Below are positions 15,903 to 24,623 of a stretch of 64,000 nt of DNA, one piece after another (the first letter of the stretch is position 1; every line of letters begins with the position of its first letter). Made by a program: the position numbers and the translations under genes. Source of the DNA: Chitinophaga horti (GTDB lineage: Bacteria > Bacteroidota > Bacteroidia > Chitinophagales > Chitinophagaceae); contig NZ_CP107006.1 in the NCBI RefSeq assembly GCF_022867795.2, forward strand, positions 2,914,001 to 2,978,000, read 5' to 3'. The notes beneath the pieces were generated by a model, which saw only the letters and a list, made by a program, of their open reading frames with translations, ran no database searches and was not told the DNA's origin.

Positions 15903-16355
15903 CTATAACGTCACATTCCGCTTAAACGCACACCCCAGCTCCATAATAGAATCCGTTTTGGCTATTCCCGGAATACTGTCGATCTGCTCATACAGCACCT
16001 TACGCATGTGCTCATGATCGCGGGCGATAATTTTGATGTACAGGGTATAACTTCCGGAAATATAATAGCACTCCGTTATTTCCGGGATGTTTTTGAGCGC
16101 TTCGATAATGCGGTTGGAGTCATGGTCCTTTTCGAGCGTGAGGCCCGTAAAGGCTCCCCAGTCATAGCCCAGCCGCTTTTCGTTCAGTACAGGTTTGATG
16201 CCGGTGAGAATACCCAGCTCTGTGAGACGATTGACACGCTGGTGCACCATGGTATTTGACACCCCCAACGTAGAGGCTATGGCGGAAAATGCCATACGGC
16301 CGTCCTTTTCCAACTCTTTTAATATCTGTTTATCGAAATCGTCTACATGCTCCAT
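15903..16355 (-). CDS. Lrp/AsnC family transcriptional regulator
   Basis: A 150-residue regulator with an N-terminal HTH (DKQILKELEKDGRMAFSAIASTLGVSNTMVHQRVNRL, about 8-45) and a C-terminal RAM/AsnC ligand-binding domain (about 65-145). It is divergent from rocD-rocF with 110 bp between the start codons, so arginine or ornithine control of that operon, or sensing of another amino acid, is the natural inference. A TAAATTTG -7 element at 16393-16400 on the minus strand could drive it. Confidence 0.92.
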   Translation of the reverse strand: MEHVDDFDKQILKELEKDGRMAFSAIASTLGVSNTMVHQRVNRLTELGILTGIKPVLNEKRLGYDWGAFTGLTLEKDHDSNRIIEALKNIPEITECYYISGSYTLYIKIIARDHEHMRKVLYEQIDSIPGIAKTDSIMELGCAFKRNVTL

Positions 16356-16407
16356 TATGTATAAAATAACTTTAAATAAGCTGACTTAGAATCAAATTTA
16401 CTTTTAA

Positions 16408-16438
16408 TTGTCCATTTTAGGTTAAAATTGTACTTTTG
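16408..16438 (+). promoter_or_regulatory. Promoter of rocD-rocF
   Basis: TTG (16408-16410) and TACTTTTG (16431-16438) are 20 bases apart, matching the Bacteroidota consensus. Transcription would begin near 16444, about 20 bases before the ATG at 16466. Confidence 0.6.
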
Positions 16439-16465
16439 GTATACCTGATACAAAAAACCAACCAA

Positions 16466-17722
16466 ATGGAATCTGTTGCGAATTTATCAAAAACTGCGGC
16501 GTTTATCGATAGGGAACATCATTATGGGGCACATAATTATCATCCCCTCCCTGTTGTGCTGGAGCGTGGAGAAGGTGTTTTTCTTTGGGACGTGGAAGGC
16601 AAACGTTATTACGATTTCCTGTCTGCTTACTCGGCGGTTAACCAGGGGCATTGCCACCCGCGCATTATAGCGGCGCTGAAAGCGCAGGCGGAAAAACTCA
16701 CCCTTACGTCGAGAGCCTTTTACAACGATAAACTCGGTGACTTCGAAGAATATGTATGCCGGTTGTTCGGCTATGACAAAGCGCTGGTGATGAACACCGG
16801 TGTTGAGGCGGTGGAAACGGCGATGAAGTTATGCCGGAAGTGGGGATACCTGGTCAAAGGCATTCCGCAGGACCAGGCGAAGCTCGTTTTCGCCGATGGT
16901 AACTTTCATGGCCGTACAATATCCGTAGTATCCGCCTCCGACGACGAATCCGCCCGCAGTGGCTTCGGCCCCTTCCTGGACGGCATTATGAAGGTGCCAT
17001 ACAACGATGCCGATGCACTGGAGATATTACTCAGCACCGACAAAACCATCGCTGGTGTTATCCTGGAACCCATACAAGGAGAGGCTGGCGTGATTGTTCC
17101 GGATGAAGATTACCTGGAACGCGTGAGCCAATTGTGCAACAAATACAACGTACTGTTTATTGCCGATGAAATACAGACTGGCATTGGCAGAACGGGCAGC
17201 ATGCTAGCCTCTTACGATACCGCTACAAAACTGGGCAAACCTGACGTATTGATTCTTGGCAAAGCCGTTTCGGGCGGCACCGTGCCTGTTTCCGTGGTGC
17301 TGGCCGATGATGATATCATGCTATGCATTCGTCCCGGCGAACATGGCTCCACCTACGGCGGCAATCCGCTGGCGTGCGCGGTCGCTAAAGAAGCGATACA
17401 GGTGGTGCTGGACGAAGACCTGTCATTGAACGCACACAAAATGGGCAAACTATTCCGGGAAGGCCTCCTCGATATTTCAAAAAGACTGGGCGTGATCCGT
17501 ACCGTGCGCGGCAAGGGATTGCTGAATGCAATTGTGATAGACAACAGCCTGGAGGCTGACCTGGCCTGGGAGTTGTGCCTGGAGTTCAAACAACGCGGCC
17601 TGTTAGCGAAACCGACACATGGCAATAAGATCCGTTTTGCCCCTCCGTTGATCATTGATGCGAAGCAAATCATGGAAAGCTTATCCATCATCGAAAACGC
17701 TATCAAATCCCGCTGTTTATGA
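16466..17722 (+). CDS. rocD: Ornithine aminotransferase
   Basis: PLP-dependent enzyme converting ornithine and 2-oxoglutarate to glutamate-5-semialdehyde and glutamate. The 418-residue product has the class III aminotransferase features: [13 protein letters not shown] (cofactor phosphate region), [12 protein letters not shown] with the PLP-nitrogen aspartate near 234 and [10 protein letters not shown] with the Schiff-base lysine near 266. [13 protein letters not shown] at about 55-67 is typical of ornithine aminotransferases. The ATG at 16466 is preferred to the TTG at 16436, which overlaps the promoter. It overlaps the arginase gene by 4 bp. Confidence 0.95.
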   Translation: MESVANLSKTAAFIDREHHYGAHNYHPLPVVLERGEGVFLWDVEGKRYYDFLSAYSAVNQGHCHPRIIAALKAQAEKLTLTSRAFYNDKLGDFEEYVCRLFGYDKALVMNTGVEAVETAMKLCRKWGYLVKGIPQDQAKLVFADGNFHGRTISVVSASDDESARSGFGPFLDGIMKVPYNDADALEILLSTDKTIAGVILEPIQGEAGVIVPDEDYLERVSQLCNKYNVLFIADEIQTGIGRTGSMLASYDTATKLGKPDVLILGKAVSGGTVPVSVVLADDDIMLCIRPGEHGSTYGGNPLACAVAKEAIQVVLDEDLSLNAHKMGKLFREGLLDISKRLGVIRTVRGKGLLNAIVIDNSLEADLAWELCLEFKQRGLLAKPTHGNKIRFAPPLIIDAKQIMESLSIIENAIKSRCL

Positions 17723-18672
17723 AAACTGCTGTAAAACTCATCAAAAACAGGTCGGACATTGGCGCAGGCACACGCGGATCGGATATGGGGATCGACGCCA
17801 TGGAAATTGCCGCCATCAACAAGGGCAGCCACTTCTTTCACCAGTTGCCTTACATCGACATACCAACACGCAACGAATCCATCTACCACGAAGATAGCGA
17901 CACCAATGGACGCCGCATCGGCGAAGTAAAGGAACAGTGTGAGCTGCTCGCCACGGCAGTCAGCCAAACATTACTGGCTTCCCAATTCCCGATCGTCATG
18001 TCGGGCGACCACTCCTCGGCTATCGGAACGATTGGCGGCATTAAGGCTGCTTTCCCCGGTAAAAGCCTGGGCGTGATATGGATAGACGCGCATGCAGATC
18101 TTCACTCCCCCTACACTACCCCATCGGGCAACCTGCATGGCATGCCGCTGGCGGCAACGCTGGGTAACGACAATCTCTCTCATAAAATCAATAACGTATC
18201 GGAATACACCTCCGCTTGCTGGGAGCAGTTGAAAGCCTTGGGTGGTGCGGGTGCGAAATTCGATCCCTGCCACCTTGTTTATTTCGGTGTACGCGATACA
18301 GAAGCGGCGGAAGACCGGCTGATAGAATCTTTAAACATCACCAACTATACCGTGTCCCAGGTTCGCGACCACGGCATCGAAAGCTGTGTACAGGCGGCGC
18401 TGCAACAGCTGGCGGGCTGCGATATCATTTATGTTTCTTTTGATGTAGACAGTATGGACTGCGAGCAGATATCAGACGGCACGGGCACGCCGGTGCCGGA
18501 AGGGTTTAACCCGGACGAGATCGTGCGCATGACGCGGGAGATATTTGCCTGCGGCAAAGTGGTGTGTTATGAAATCGTGGAAGTGAACCCGTTGCTGGAC
18601 CATGGGGGGAATAGGATGGCGGAGGTTGCGTTCGATATTTTGGAGCAGGTGGCGGAGCCGGTGATGAATTAA
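17719..18672 (+). CDS. rocF: Arginase
   Basis: Binuclear manganese hydrolase giving ornithine and urea from arginine. The 317-residue product shows the metal motifs GDHS (96-99), DAHAD (123-127) and SFDVDSMD (240-247), and EVNPLLD near the end. The segment after the last metal motif ([16 protein letters not shown]) is longer than in classical arginases but typical of the Bacteroidota group. It overlaps rocD by 4 bp (ATGA), so both enzymes are made together: arginine to ornithine to glutamate semialdehyde. Agmatinase or formiminoglutamase are alternatives, less likely given the rocD neighbour. Confidence 0.92.
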   Translation: MKTAVKLIKNRSDIGAGTRGSDMGIDAMEIAAINKGSHFFHQLPYIDIPTRNESIYHEDSDTNGRRIGEVKEQCELLATAVSQTLLASQFPIVMSGDHSSAIGTIGGIKAAFPGKSLGVIWIDAHADLHSPYTTPSGNLHGMPLAATLGNDNLSHKINNVSEYTSACWEQLKALGGAGAKFDPCHLVYFGVRDTEAAEDRLIESLNITNYTVSQVRDHGIESCVQAALQQLAGCDIIYVSFDVDSMDCEQISDGTGTPVPEGFNPDEIVRMTREIFACGKVVCYEIVEVNPLLDHGGNRMAEVAFDILEQVAEPVMN

Positions 18673-18685
18673 ACGACACCCGTGC

Positions 18686-19189
18686 TTATTTTGCGTATTT
18701 CACCACGAACTCCGTTACCTGAAAGCAGCTGCGTGCGGGCCGCCTTTCCCCTGGCACGATCAGCCGGAAAGGTCCTTTACCGACGGGCAACTGCGTGCCA
18801 TCCACCTCATCTGCCAGAATGGTGACACGTTTGGTGAAGGCACTATCGAGTTCCGCAAGTGAAAACAATACTTCATATCCATCTGCGCACTTTGCCAAAA
18901 CGTATTTCGTCAGATGTTCGCCTCTTAACTGGTCGCCGGTCGTTACACCTGCCAGACCGAGTATTTCCTGCACAGATACGCCCTTATAGGCATGATTTTT
19001 CCCGTCACGATCTTCCAGTATGGCGGTGGTCTTTTTCATGGTGTCGAATTGTGAAGCGGTTAATTCCACCGGCTTCGCCACCTCACCGGAAATCTTAAGA
19101 GATGGCTGCTTTGCCACCTGCGCGGCTACCGGCAACGTGCCAACGAACATGAACATCCATGTAATAAACAAGCGGGTCGTACACATCAT
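18686..19189 (-). CDS. Secreted oxidoreductase molybdopterin-binding-domain protein
   Basis: A 167-residue protein with a signal peptide (1-22, ending PVAAQ) and a sulfite-oxidase-type Moco-binding fold: LEDRDGKNHAYKGVSVQEILGLAGV, then CADGYEVLFSLAEL and the C-terminal GPFRLIVPGERRPARSCF. It is far shorter than catalytic sulfite oxidases and may bind a ligand or cofactor without catalysis. The fragment directly upstream (19192-19380) is the tail of a di-haem cytochrome c peroxidase-like gene, so the ancestral neighbourhood was a periplasmic redox cluster. Confidence 0.75.
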   Translation of the reverse strand: MMCTTRLFITWMFMFVGTLPVAAQVAKQPSLKISGEVAKPVELTASQFDTMKKTTAILEDRDGKNHAYKGVSVQEILGLAGVTTGDQLRGEHLTKYVLAKCADGYEVLFSLAELDSAFTKRVTILADEVDGTQLPVGKGPFRLIVPGERRPARSCFQVTEFVVKYAK

Positions 19190-19191
19190 AG

Positions 19192-19380
19192 CTAATTCGT
19201 AAAAGGATTTGAAAATCGGGTATCTGTAATAAAAGAAGAGTCGGTGAGCATGTGCAGGAAGGCCAGCAAGTCCGCCTTCTCGGCTGCCGTCAGGTTAAGC
19301 TGCCTGCCATTCCTGCTATTGGAATTATTTTGCAGGAAGGGGCTTAGCAATGGTGTTTCTTTCACGCCGCCAGTCCACGG
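19192..19380 (-). pseudogene. C-terminal fragment of a cytochrome c peroxidase-like (MauG) gene
   Basis: The frame ending at 19192 reads PWTGGVKETPLLSPFLQ, then LNLTAAEKADLLAFLHMLTDSS and FSNPF, the usual end of di-haem cytochrome c peroxidase-like proteins in Bacteroidota. Only 62 codons remain, there is no start codon or haem CxxCH motif, and the frame merges upstream with an unrelated fragment. It ends 3 bp before the Moco-protein start. Confidence 0.6.
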
Positions 19381-19604
19381 GTGATCAACAGCTCGTTCTC
19401 GACACCGGCCGTTAACATGCGGTCAGACATGGTGCGTTCCGGCTCGCCTTCGTTATGTTCGCGGTGTACATCCTGTTTATATTGAAGTGTAGCCTTGATA
19501 TTATCGCGGAATGAAATGATCTTACCATATTCTACGATGCCTCCGAGTGTATAGTCGTCGTAATAACTTTTAAAAGCATAGGGACGATGCTTTTCCTTTC
19601 TCAA
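19362..19604 (-). pseudogene. Fragment of an outer-membrane beta-barrel protein
   Basis: Eighty codons without a proper start (first possible is TTG at 19604, a stop lies just upstream) read like alternating barrel strands: YYDDYTLGGIVEYGK, NIKATLQYKQDVHREHNEGEP and SDRMLTAGVENELLIT. The similarity to TonB-receptor or porin barrels is by pattern only. At about 19380 it runs out of frame into the peroxidase fragment, which marks a deletion junction. Confidence 0.4.
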
Positions 19605-19618
19605 GGACTATTCAACAT

Positions 19619-19689
19619 AAAAAGCCCCCTGTAAGAATACGGGAGGCTCTTTCCTTCTGCTTTGTATCAACCATGAGTTTACACTCAAT
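19619..19689 (-). terminator. Terminator and conserved trailer of the uptake operon
   Basis: GCCCCCTGTA (19624-19633) pairs with TACGGGAGGC (19638-19647) and is followed on the minus strand by five T. Just before it on the minus strand lies TAAACTCATGGTTGATA (19667-19683). The same layout, with the same 17 bases, follows the second TlpA gene at 31710-31784. Confidence 0.75.
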
Positions 19690-19726
19690 AAACATTATAT
19701 TATTTTCCGTAATACTGCAACATTAT

Positions 19727-21139
19727 CTACCCTTTAGCAATCTTAATCATCGCATCCATTTCGGCCAGGAACGCGTCTGAGCCCACGGCTGCGTTACCCA
19801 CTTTCTTAAAGCGGATAATGCCTTTTTTATCGACGACAAACTTTGCGGGTATTGCGTTTACTTCAAATCCTCTGGCTGCGGCGTTTTTTCCGGTTTCCGG
19901 ACTTTTAAGATCCATCAGAACGTTAAATCTGAACTTTTTGTCCGTGATGTAATCTGCAGCTGCCTTTGTTGGGTTGGCCGAGTTTTCCAGTGTATGGATA
20001 AAGAGGAAAACAACGTCTTTATCATGCTGATACCGATCTACGGCCGTCTGCATCATCGGGAATGACGCTTTACACGGGCCGCACCAGGTAGCCCAGAAGT
20101 CCAATATCACTACCTTGCCCTGGTAATCACTTAGCCGAACTTTTTTGCCGTTAAGGTCCTGCACTTCAAAATTAAAAGCCGTGACATTGAGCATCTGCTT
20201 CTCTAATTCCTCCGTTGCGTTTTTGTTAAGGGCGGTCTTCGCATCAGCGATAAATGCGTCGTATCCCTTATCTGAACCGTTCACTTTCACATAAGCGGCC
20301 TTGAATTTATCCTTTACTAACTGGCTTGCGCTACCTTTTTTGATACGATCAGCCATTTCGGCATATACATCCTGGTAGCGACCTAATTGGATCTGATAAT
20401 CAAAATATGTGCTGGCCAGTTCTCTGGTAGAAACGGATGTCACATGGGATTGTTTAACGTAAATTCTTTTTGCATATGGCTCTCCCTCCTCGTACTTTCC
20501 ATTCAGGTAGAGCAATTCGCTCATTATCCTGCAAAATTCGTCATACCCTTTATGGGTGGTATCGCCTTTTAGATCAGCAAATGTTTTGCGGATAAGCGTT
20601 TCGCCCAGTTTAGTATCGTTGACCGGCATTGATTCGCGCGCTGCATAAGAATATGCATACAGCTTGTAAGCGCTATTTTCGATCTTGTTCAGATATTCCC
20701 ATACTTTATCCGGTTGATTCTTACCGAGAAACGATTTTGCGATGAAGTACCGTGAGCCATCCAGGTTGAACGCTTTATTGTTACCGAAACGTCTGACCAT
20801 CTCCTGATAGTACTTCTCGTTCTGTTTGGGATCTACTTCCTCATATATCCGGCCTCCCAATTCCCTGAACGCTGCATTTCCGTCAGGGAAACGCTTTCTT
20901 ATCTGCTGGGATACTTCGCTGTTTTTGTTTTTGTCACCTGTAGCTTCGTAATAACTTTCCAACAGTTGCAAGTCAGATTCCTGGCTGCTTTTATACAACA
21001 GTTGAAGGCTATCCCGAAGCACGACGGAATCTTTCACAGCCATCAATGCGGTTAATCTTGGGTTACGCGGGCCGCGCTGGGCGAGTAGAGTACCCGCTGC
21101 CACGAGCAGGCAGGCGGTAAGCACTATGAACTTTTTCAT
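19727..21139 (-). CDS. TlpA family thiol-disulfide oxidoreductase with long N-terminal region
   Basis: A 470-residue exported protein. A signal peptide (1-20, LTACLLVAAGTLLAQ) is followed by about 290 mainly helical residues resembling TPR-like repeats, then a thioredoxin domain with the active site WCGPC at 352-356 and the cis-proline loop AIPAKF. It probably reduces or isomerises disulfides in the periplasm or at the outer membrane. It is the last gene of the operon that begins with the sigma factor at 31428. It is a paralogue of 31802-33190, with which it also shares a conserved 3' trailer. Confidence 0.88.
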   Translation of the reverse strand: MKKFIVLTACLLVAAGTLLAQRGPRNPRLTALMAVKDSVVLRDSLQLLYKSSQESDLQLLESYYEATGDKNKNSEVSQQIRKRFPDGNAAFRELGGRIYEEVDPKQNEKYYQEMVRRFGNNKAFNLDGSRYFIAKSFLGKNQPDKVWEYLNKIENSAYKLYAYSYAARESMPVNDTKLGETLIRKTFADLKGDTTHKGYDEFCRIMSELLYLNGKYEEGEPYAKRIYVKQSHVTSVSTRELASTYFDYQIQLGRYQDVYAEMADRIKKGSASQLVKDKFKAAYVKVNGSDKGYDAFIADAKTALNKNATEELEKQMLNVTAFNFEVQDLNGKKVRLSDYQGKVVILDFWATWCGPCKASFPMMQTAVDRYQHDKDVVFLFIHTLENSANPTKAAADYITDKKFRFNVLMDLKSPETGKNAAARGFEVNAIPAKFVVDKKGIIRFKKVGNAAVGSDAFLAEMDAMIKIAKG

Positions 21140-21168
21140 TGTTTTATTGGTTGTTTTTTTTAATGACG

Positions 21169-22173
21169 TTACTTCATTTGTTCGATACGATCCAGATACA
21201 TAGCAGTTTTACTGTCTTTCTCGCTGCATTCCAAAGACTTCAGCAGCAAGGCGCGGGCTAACTTGTAGTCGGGAACGCCGGTTACTTTAACTTTCACCTC
21301 GTGGATGACGCGGGCGTCACAGCCTTCAAAGATTGTAAAGGCTACACTTTTAAGCACGAGCGGGGCATTACCATGTTTCTTTATCAGCCGCTCGCCATAA
21401 GCTCTTGCAGCAACAGAATCTATGGCGGTAAGCAGTGCATATCTCTTGCCTGCTGCGATAGCCACATTGAACGGCAGGCCCTCCAGCACCTCGTCATTGA
21501 GCGCGATGGCATCACGCGTCCTGTTTTCTTTGAGGGCTACCTTCAACGCCGAATCTTTCAACTTGCCATGAATTCTTTTTGCATTCCAATCTTCATTCAC
21601 CTTTTGGGCTGCACTGGCAGTTAGTTTATCCTGTCTTGCCAGTTCAACGGCCTCCTGTAAACCCATAAGCGGGTGACCAATCCAGGCGACATTGCCCATT
21701 CTATCGATCACATAAGCAACGGGAATACCGGATTGTCCGAAGGCACTTATCCAGTATTTGCTCATTTCACCTTTAGGGTCTGAAAAAGCTACATTGTAAG
21801 CCATCATGCCATTTGACCTGTCCGCGAAAGCCTGTGCTTTTGCAGAATCGGCTAATGTCTTTTCCATTGATGTGATGCCAATAAAGGTGACGTCCTTATA
21901 CCTTTTTGCCATATCTGACATATGCGGCATACCGAGGATGCAGGGCGTACACCAGGTGGCCCAGAATTCAACTACATATACTTTGTTCTTCTCCAACTTT
22001 GTTATTGGAGTTCCCTTCAGCCATTTGGTGATGAACAAGGAAGGGGCAACATCGCCGATCTTATTGCGGATGACAGGCGCATCAGTCTGCGCTACCGCGG
22101 CAGCATGCCAAACCCCAAGACAGCATATCATACCCAATATTTTTGAAAGAGGTCGGCATTTCGCATTTTTCAT
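21169..22173 (-). CDS. TlpA family protein disulfide reductase
   Basis: A 334-residue exported protein with a signal peptide (ending about 29, AAAVAQ). The thioredoxin domain comes first (about 35-190), with WCTPC at 74-78 and GIPVAYVID as the cis-proline loop; the C-terminal part (about 190-334) is helical and of unknown function. It is 29 bp upstream of the second TlpA gene and 162 bp downstream of the PKD-like gene, a gap with a hairpin but no terminator, so it belongs to the same operon. Confidence 0.88.
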   Translation of the reverse strand: MKNAKCRPLSKILGMICCLGVWHAAAVAQTDAPVIRNKIGDVAPSLFITKWLKGTPITKLEKNKVYVVEFWATWCTPCILGMPHMSDMAKRYKDVTFIGITSMEKTLADSAKAQAFADRSNGMMAYNVAFSDPKGEMSKYWISAFGQSGIPVAYVIDRMGNVAWIGHPLMGLQEAVELARQDKLTASAAQKVNEDWNAKRIHGKLKDSALKVALKENRTRDAIALNDEVLEGLPFNVAIAAGKRYALLTAIDSVAARAYGERLIKKHGNAPLVLKSVAFTIFEGCDARVIHEVKVKVTGVPDYKLARALLLKSLECSEKDSKTAMYLDRIEQMK

Positions 22174-22215
22174 ATAATGAGTATTTTAAAAAGCTGGTGA
22201 CAGCAGGTTGTAAAT

Positions 22216-22241
22216 AGCCCCGGCACGAAAACCAGGGCCTT
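22216..22241 (-). other. Intercistronic hairpin between PKD-like and TlpA genes
   Basis: On the minus-strand RNA GCCCTGG pairs with CCGGGGC around an eight-base loop, with no U-run. It may protect or punctuate the operon transcript and so set different levels for the lipoproteins and the thioredoxins. Confidence 0.35.
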
Positions 22242-22335
22242 ATCGTTTAATATTCAAAACTTATCAATCGTTACGGCCCATGTCGATCATAGCCGATAAG
22301 CTACTCCGGCGGCACTGTCGTAATTGTGGCAGCCG

Positions 22336-23829
22336 TTAAGCATTTTTATATCCCATACTGCCTACCTTACCACCTACATTCCAGGTTTTGAGCGGCTGGG
22401 GCGTTACCGCACCACTTACTTCATTGATGGCGAACAGGTGTACTTTGCCTGTTTTGGTCGCCTCATTCCAGGTCGCTACAAAGAGCAATTTGCTGTCGTA
22501 TACCGTCTGCGCAGAATTACCCAGATGCGATTTGAACATCGTGCATGCGGTGATAACTTCTCCCGCCGGGGCAGTAAACCCAGCTACCGGTGTAGCGTAA
22601 GTATTGGTGATGTAATCGTATGTGAAAGAATACACTTTCGAAGCTGTAGTATAAAAAATCGCAGGCCCTTTATTGCTGATCGCATAGAACTTTGCATCCA
22701 GGATGTCCGGAACGTTGCTGATGTCTAAAGCTGCAACATCAGGTGTAGCGGGGGCTTGTGAATTGAACACGTATAGATAACGGCCGTTGCCTGAAACATC
22801 TTTAAAGAACGCATACTTATAAGGGTCGTTATTGAGCCCCTGCATAAATCCCCGCTCCAGATGCAGCAGCTTCTTACCCATATTGTTCAGATTAAACCTT
22901 GCTCCTGCGTTGGCATTGGTAAATGCTGAGGAAGTACCAGACCACTGGTTGGCGAAAAGGAAACGCATGCCTTGCTGATCGTAGAACAAACCATTGCGGG
23001 CATACATAAACACCATGAATGGGGCTGCCTCGTAGTTATCCGTATTATCCGGCGTCAGCAGTTTGCCCAGCATCACACCACCGCTTCCCCAGTATGCATG
23101 TTTACCATTGATATACATCCCCTGGCTGTAGGTACCGGTATGGAAAGACGTGAATTGGTACGGAGGGTCCGTTTCACCCACGAATAACTGAGGATAAGTC
23201 ATCACCTTTCTGAAGTCAGTGTTCTGTAAACCACCTGCATCTTTAGTCGTAAACAGGTAGGATGCACTGGTACTTAGATAAGTGATATTCAATGGCGTGC
23301 CAGGCATCGGGCCTTCGTTAGAGCGTGAATAGGCCTGATTTATCATGGTATCTTTTACAAGATTGGCAATAAAGTCGGTAGCGCGGATAAGATCGACATC
23401 TGTATTGCCATCTTTTTCATATGCCACCATCCAGCCGGAAGGAATTGCCGCCAATACCTGTACAGAATACTGCATGAACGCACGCAGTCCCGTTGTTTTT
23501 TCTGTGACGATCAGTTCCAGCGGATAAGTACCGGATTTGAGCGATACCGGTGCATCCAGGTTGCGGGCGTTGGAAAGCGTATCATATGTAGAAGTGGTCG
23601 CATACAAACGCCACAGGTAAGTAAGATTAGCCGTATCGCCGCTGTATACAACTTTCGGTTCCACTTTCAGGTTGGCCAGGCTCTGACGTGCTTCAAAGCT
23701 GGTTTGGAGGCCTGCAGTATCTACATAAAAAGTGTTCAGTTCCTTGATATCATTGTTACCCTTGTCTTTCAGGCAAGCCGCGAACGGCAGTGCACAAAGT
23801 AAAAGGAAAGCATATTGTCTGAGTTTCAT
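22336..23829 (-). CDS. PKD-like family lipoprotein
   Basis: A 497-residue surface lipoprotein. The signal peptide ends in a lipobox with Cys near 19 (PFAACLKDKGNND), the sequence after it being typical of the Bacteroidota PKD-like family. The N-terminal part (about 30-130) reads like a PKD-type beta-sandwich (VYSGDTANLTYLWRLYAT), and the rest probably forms a propeller-like domain. In SusCD operons such lipoproteins sit near the transporter and help bind the substrate. It lies 27 bp after the DUF4843 gene. Confidence 0.8.
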   Translation of the reverse strand: MKLRQYAFLLLCALPFAACLKDKGNNDIKELNTFYVDTAGLQTSFEARQSLANLKVEPKVVYSGDTANLTYLWRLYATTSTYDTLSNARNLDAPVSLKSGTYPLELIVTEKTTGLRAFMQYSVQVLAAIPSGWMVAYEKDGNTDVDLIRATDFIANLVKDTMINQAYSRSNEGPMPGTPLNITYLSTSASYLFTTKDAGGLQNTDFRKVMTYPQLFVGETDPPYQFTSFHTGTYSQGMYINGKHAYWGSGGVMLGKLLTPDNTDNYEAAPFMVFMYARNGLFYDQQGMRFLFANQWSGTSSAFTNANAGARFNLNNMGKKLLHLERGFMQGLNNDPYKYAFFKDVSGNGRYLYVFNSQAPATPDVAALDISNVPDILDAKFYAISNKGPAIFYTTASKVYSFTYDYITNTYATPVAGFTAPAGEVITACTMFKSHLGNSAQTVYDSKLLFVATWNEATKTGKVHLFAINEVSGAVTPQPLKTWNVGGKVGSMGYKNA

Positions 23830-23856
23830 ACTTCGTTTCTTGTTTTAAGTAAACAA

Positions 23857-24606
23857 TCAGTTACACTGGCTGCAGATGCTGATCACTACATCCGTTTCAT
23901 TTTTCAACGGCGTGCCGCTGGCTGCATTCAGCTTCTGGAGATACTCTGCGGCTACGCCGGCGATGTAATACTTCACGGTGAAGTCCAGCGTGCTGTATTC
24001 GGCATAACCGCTTGCATCGATCAGTAACTGGTGTTTTACACGGCTCCACTTGCCTGCCGTGTATATCATCCCGGTACCGGCATTGTCCCAGTACGAAGGT
24101 TTGGTAAGGCGGTCAGACCAGGTAACTGTAAACTGCGGGCCCATATTGGCCACGCCGCCCAGGTAAGGCCCGGGTTTAAAGTTTTCGTTCTCTACTACCA
24201 CGAGCGAGAGCGTAGTGCTGGTATCCTTCAGGCGGGACGCCCTGTTCAGCACCAGTGGTAACGTTTGTTTGAACTGCCCGGCAGGCATTACAAAGGTTTT
24301 CGGCAACTGGTACTCGCCGGCAAGTGCGTTAGTCCTGTTCGTGTCTATCGCAATGCTGAAGCTGCGGTCTACGTCCGATACGTTGCCAATCGTTTGCACC
24401 ATCAGGCTGAGGGTATCTTTAGTAACGGCGGACGGACTGATGGCAAAAGAATAACTGAGCGCTGAACCGCTGGCGCCTTCGGCCTCCAGGCCACCGATCA
24501 CCAGTCCGGGCTCGCCTTTGTAGGCAGGATCCTGTTCGTTCTTTTCGCAGGCAGCCAGGAAGTTAAAGGCGGCCAACAAGATGTATATCAAATGATTTCT
24601 CTTCAT
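23857..24606 (-). CDS. DUF4843 family lipoprotein
   Basis: A 249-residue lipoprotein with a lipobox Cys near 20 (FLAACEKNEQDP). The DUF4843 region shows DVDRSFSIAID and AGEYQLPKTFVMPAGQFKQTLPLVLNR, then a second beta-rich domain ending in SQCN. The family occurs almost only in SusCD operons together with PKD-like lipoproteins and is presumed to extend the surface binding complex. It lies 17 bp after susD. Confidence 0.85.
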   Translation of the reverse strand: MKRNHLIYILLAAFNFLAACEKNEQDPAYKGEPGLVIGGLEAEGASGSALSYSFAISPSAVTKDTLSLMVQTIGNVSDVDRSFSIAIDTNRTNALAGEYQLPKTFVMPAGQFKQTLPLVLNRASRLKDTSTTLSLVVVENENFKPGPYLGGVANMGPQFTVTWSDRLTKPSYWDNAGTGMIYTAGKWSRVKHQLLIDASGYAEYSTLDFTVKYYIAGVAAEYLQKLNAASGTPLKNETDVVISICSQCN

Positions 24607-24623
24607 GTTGTTCGGTTTAATGA

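Noticed and set aside
15858-15925. Small protein gene continuing from the AraC remnant to 15925
   Set aside because: Beyond codon 27 the frame is a T-run and then antisense to the Lrp gene; nothing supports translation there.
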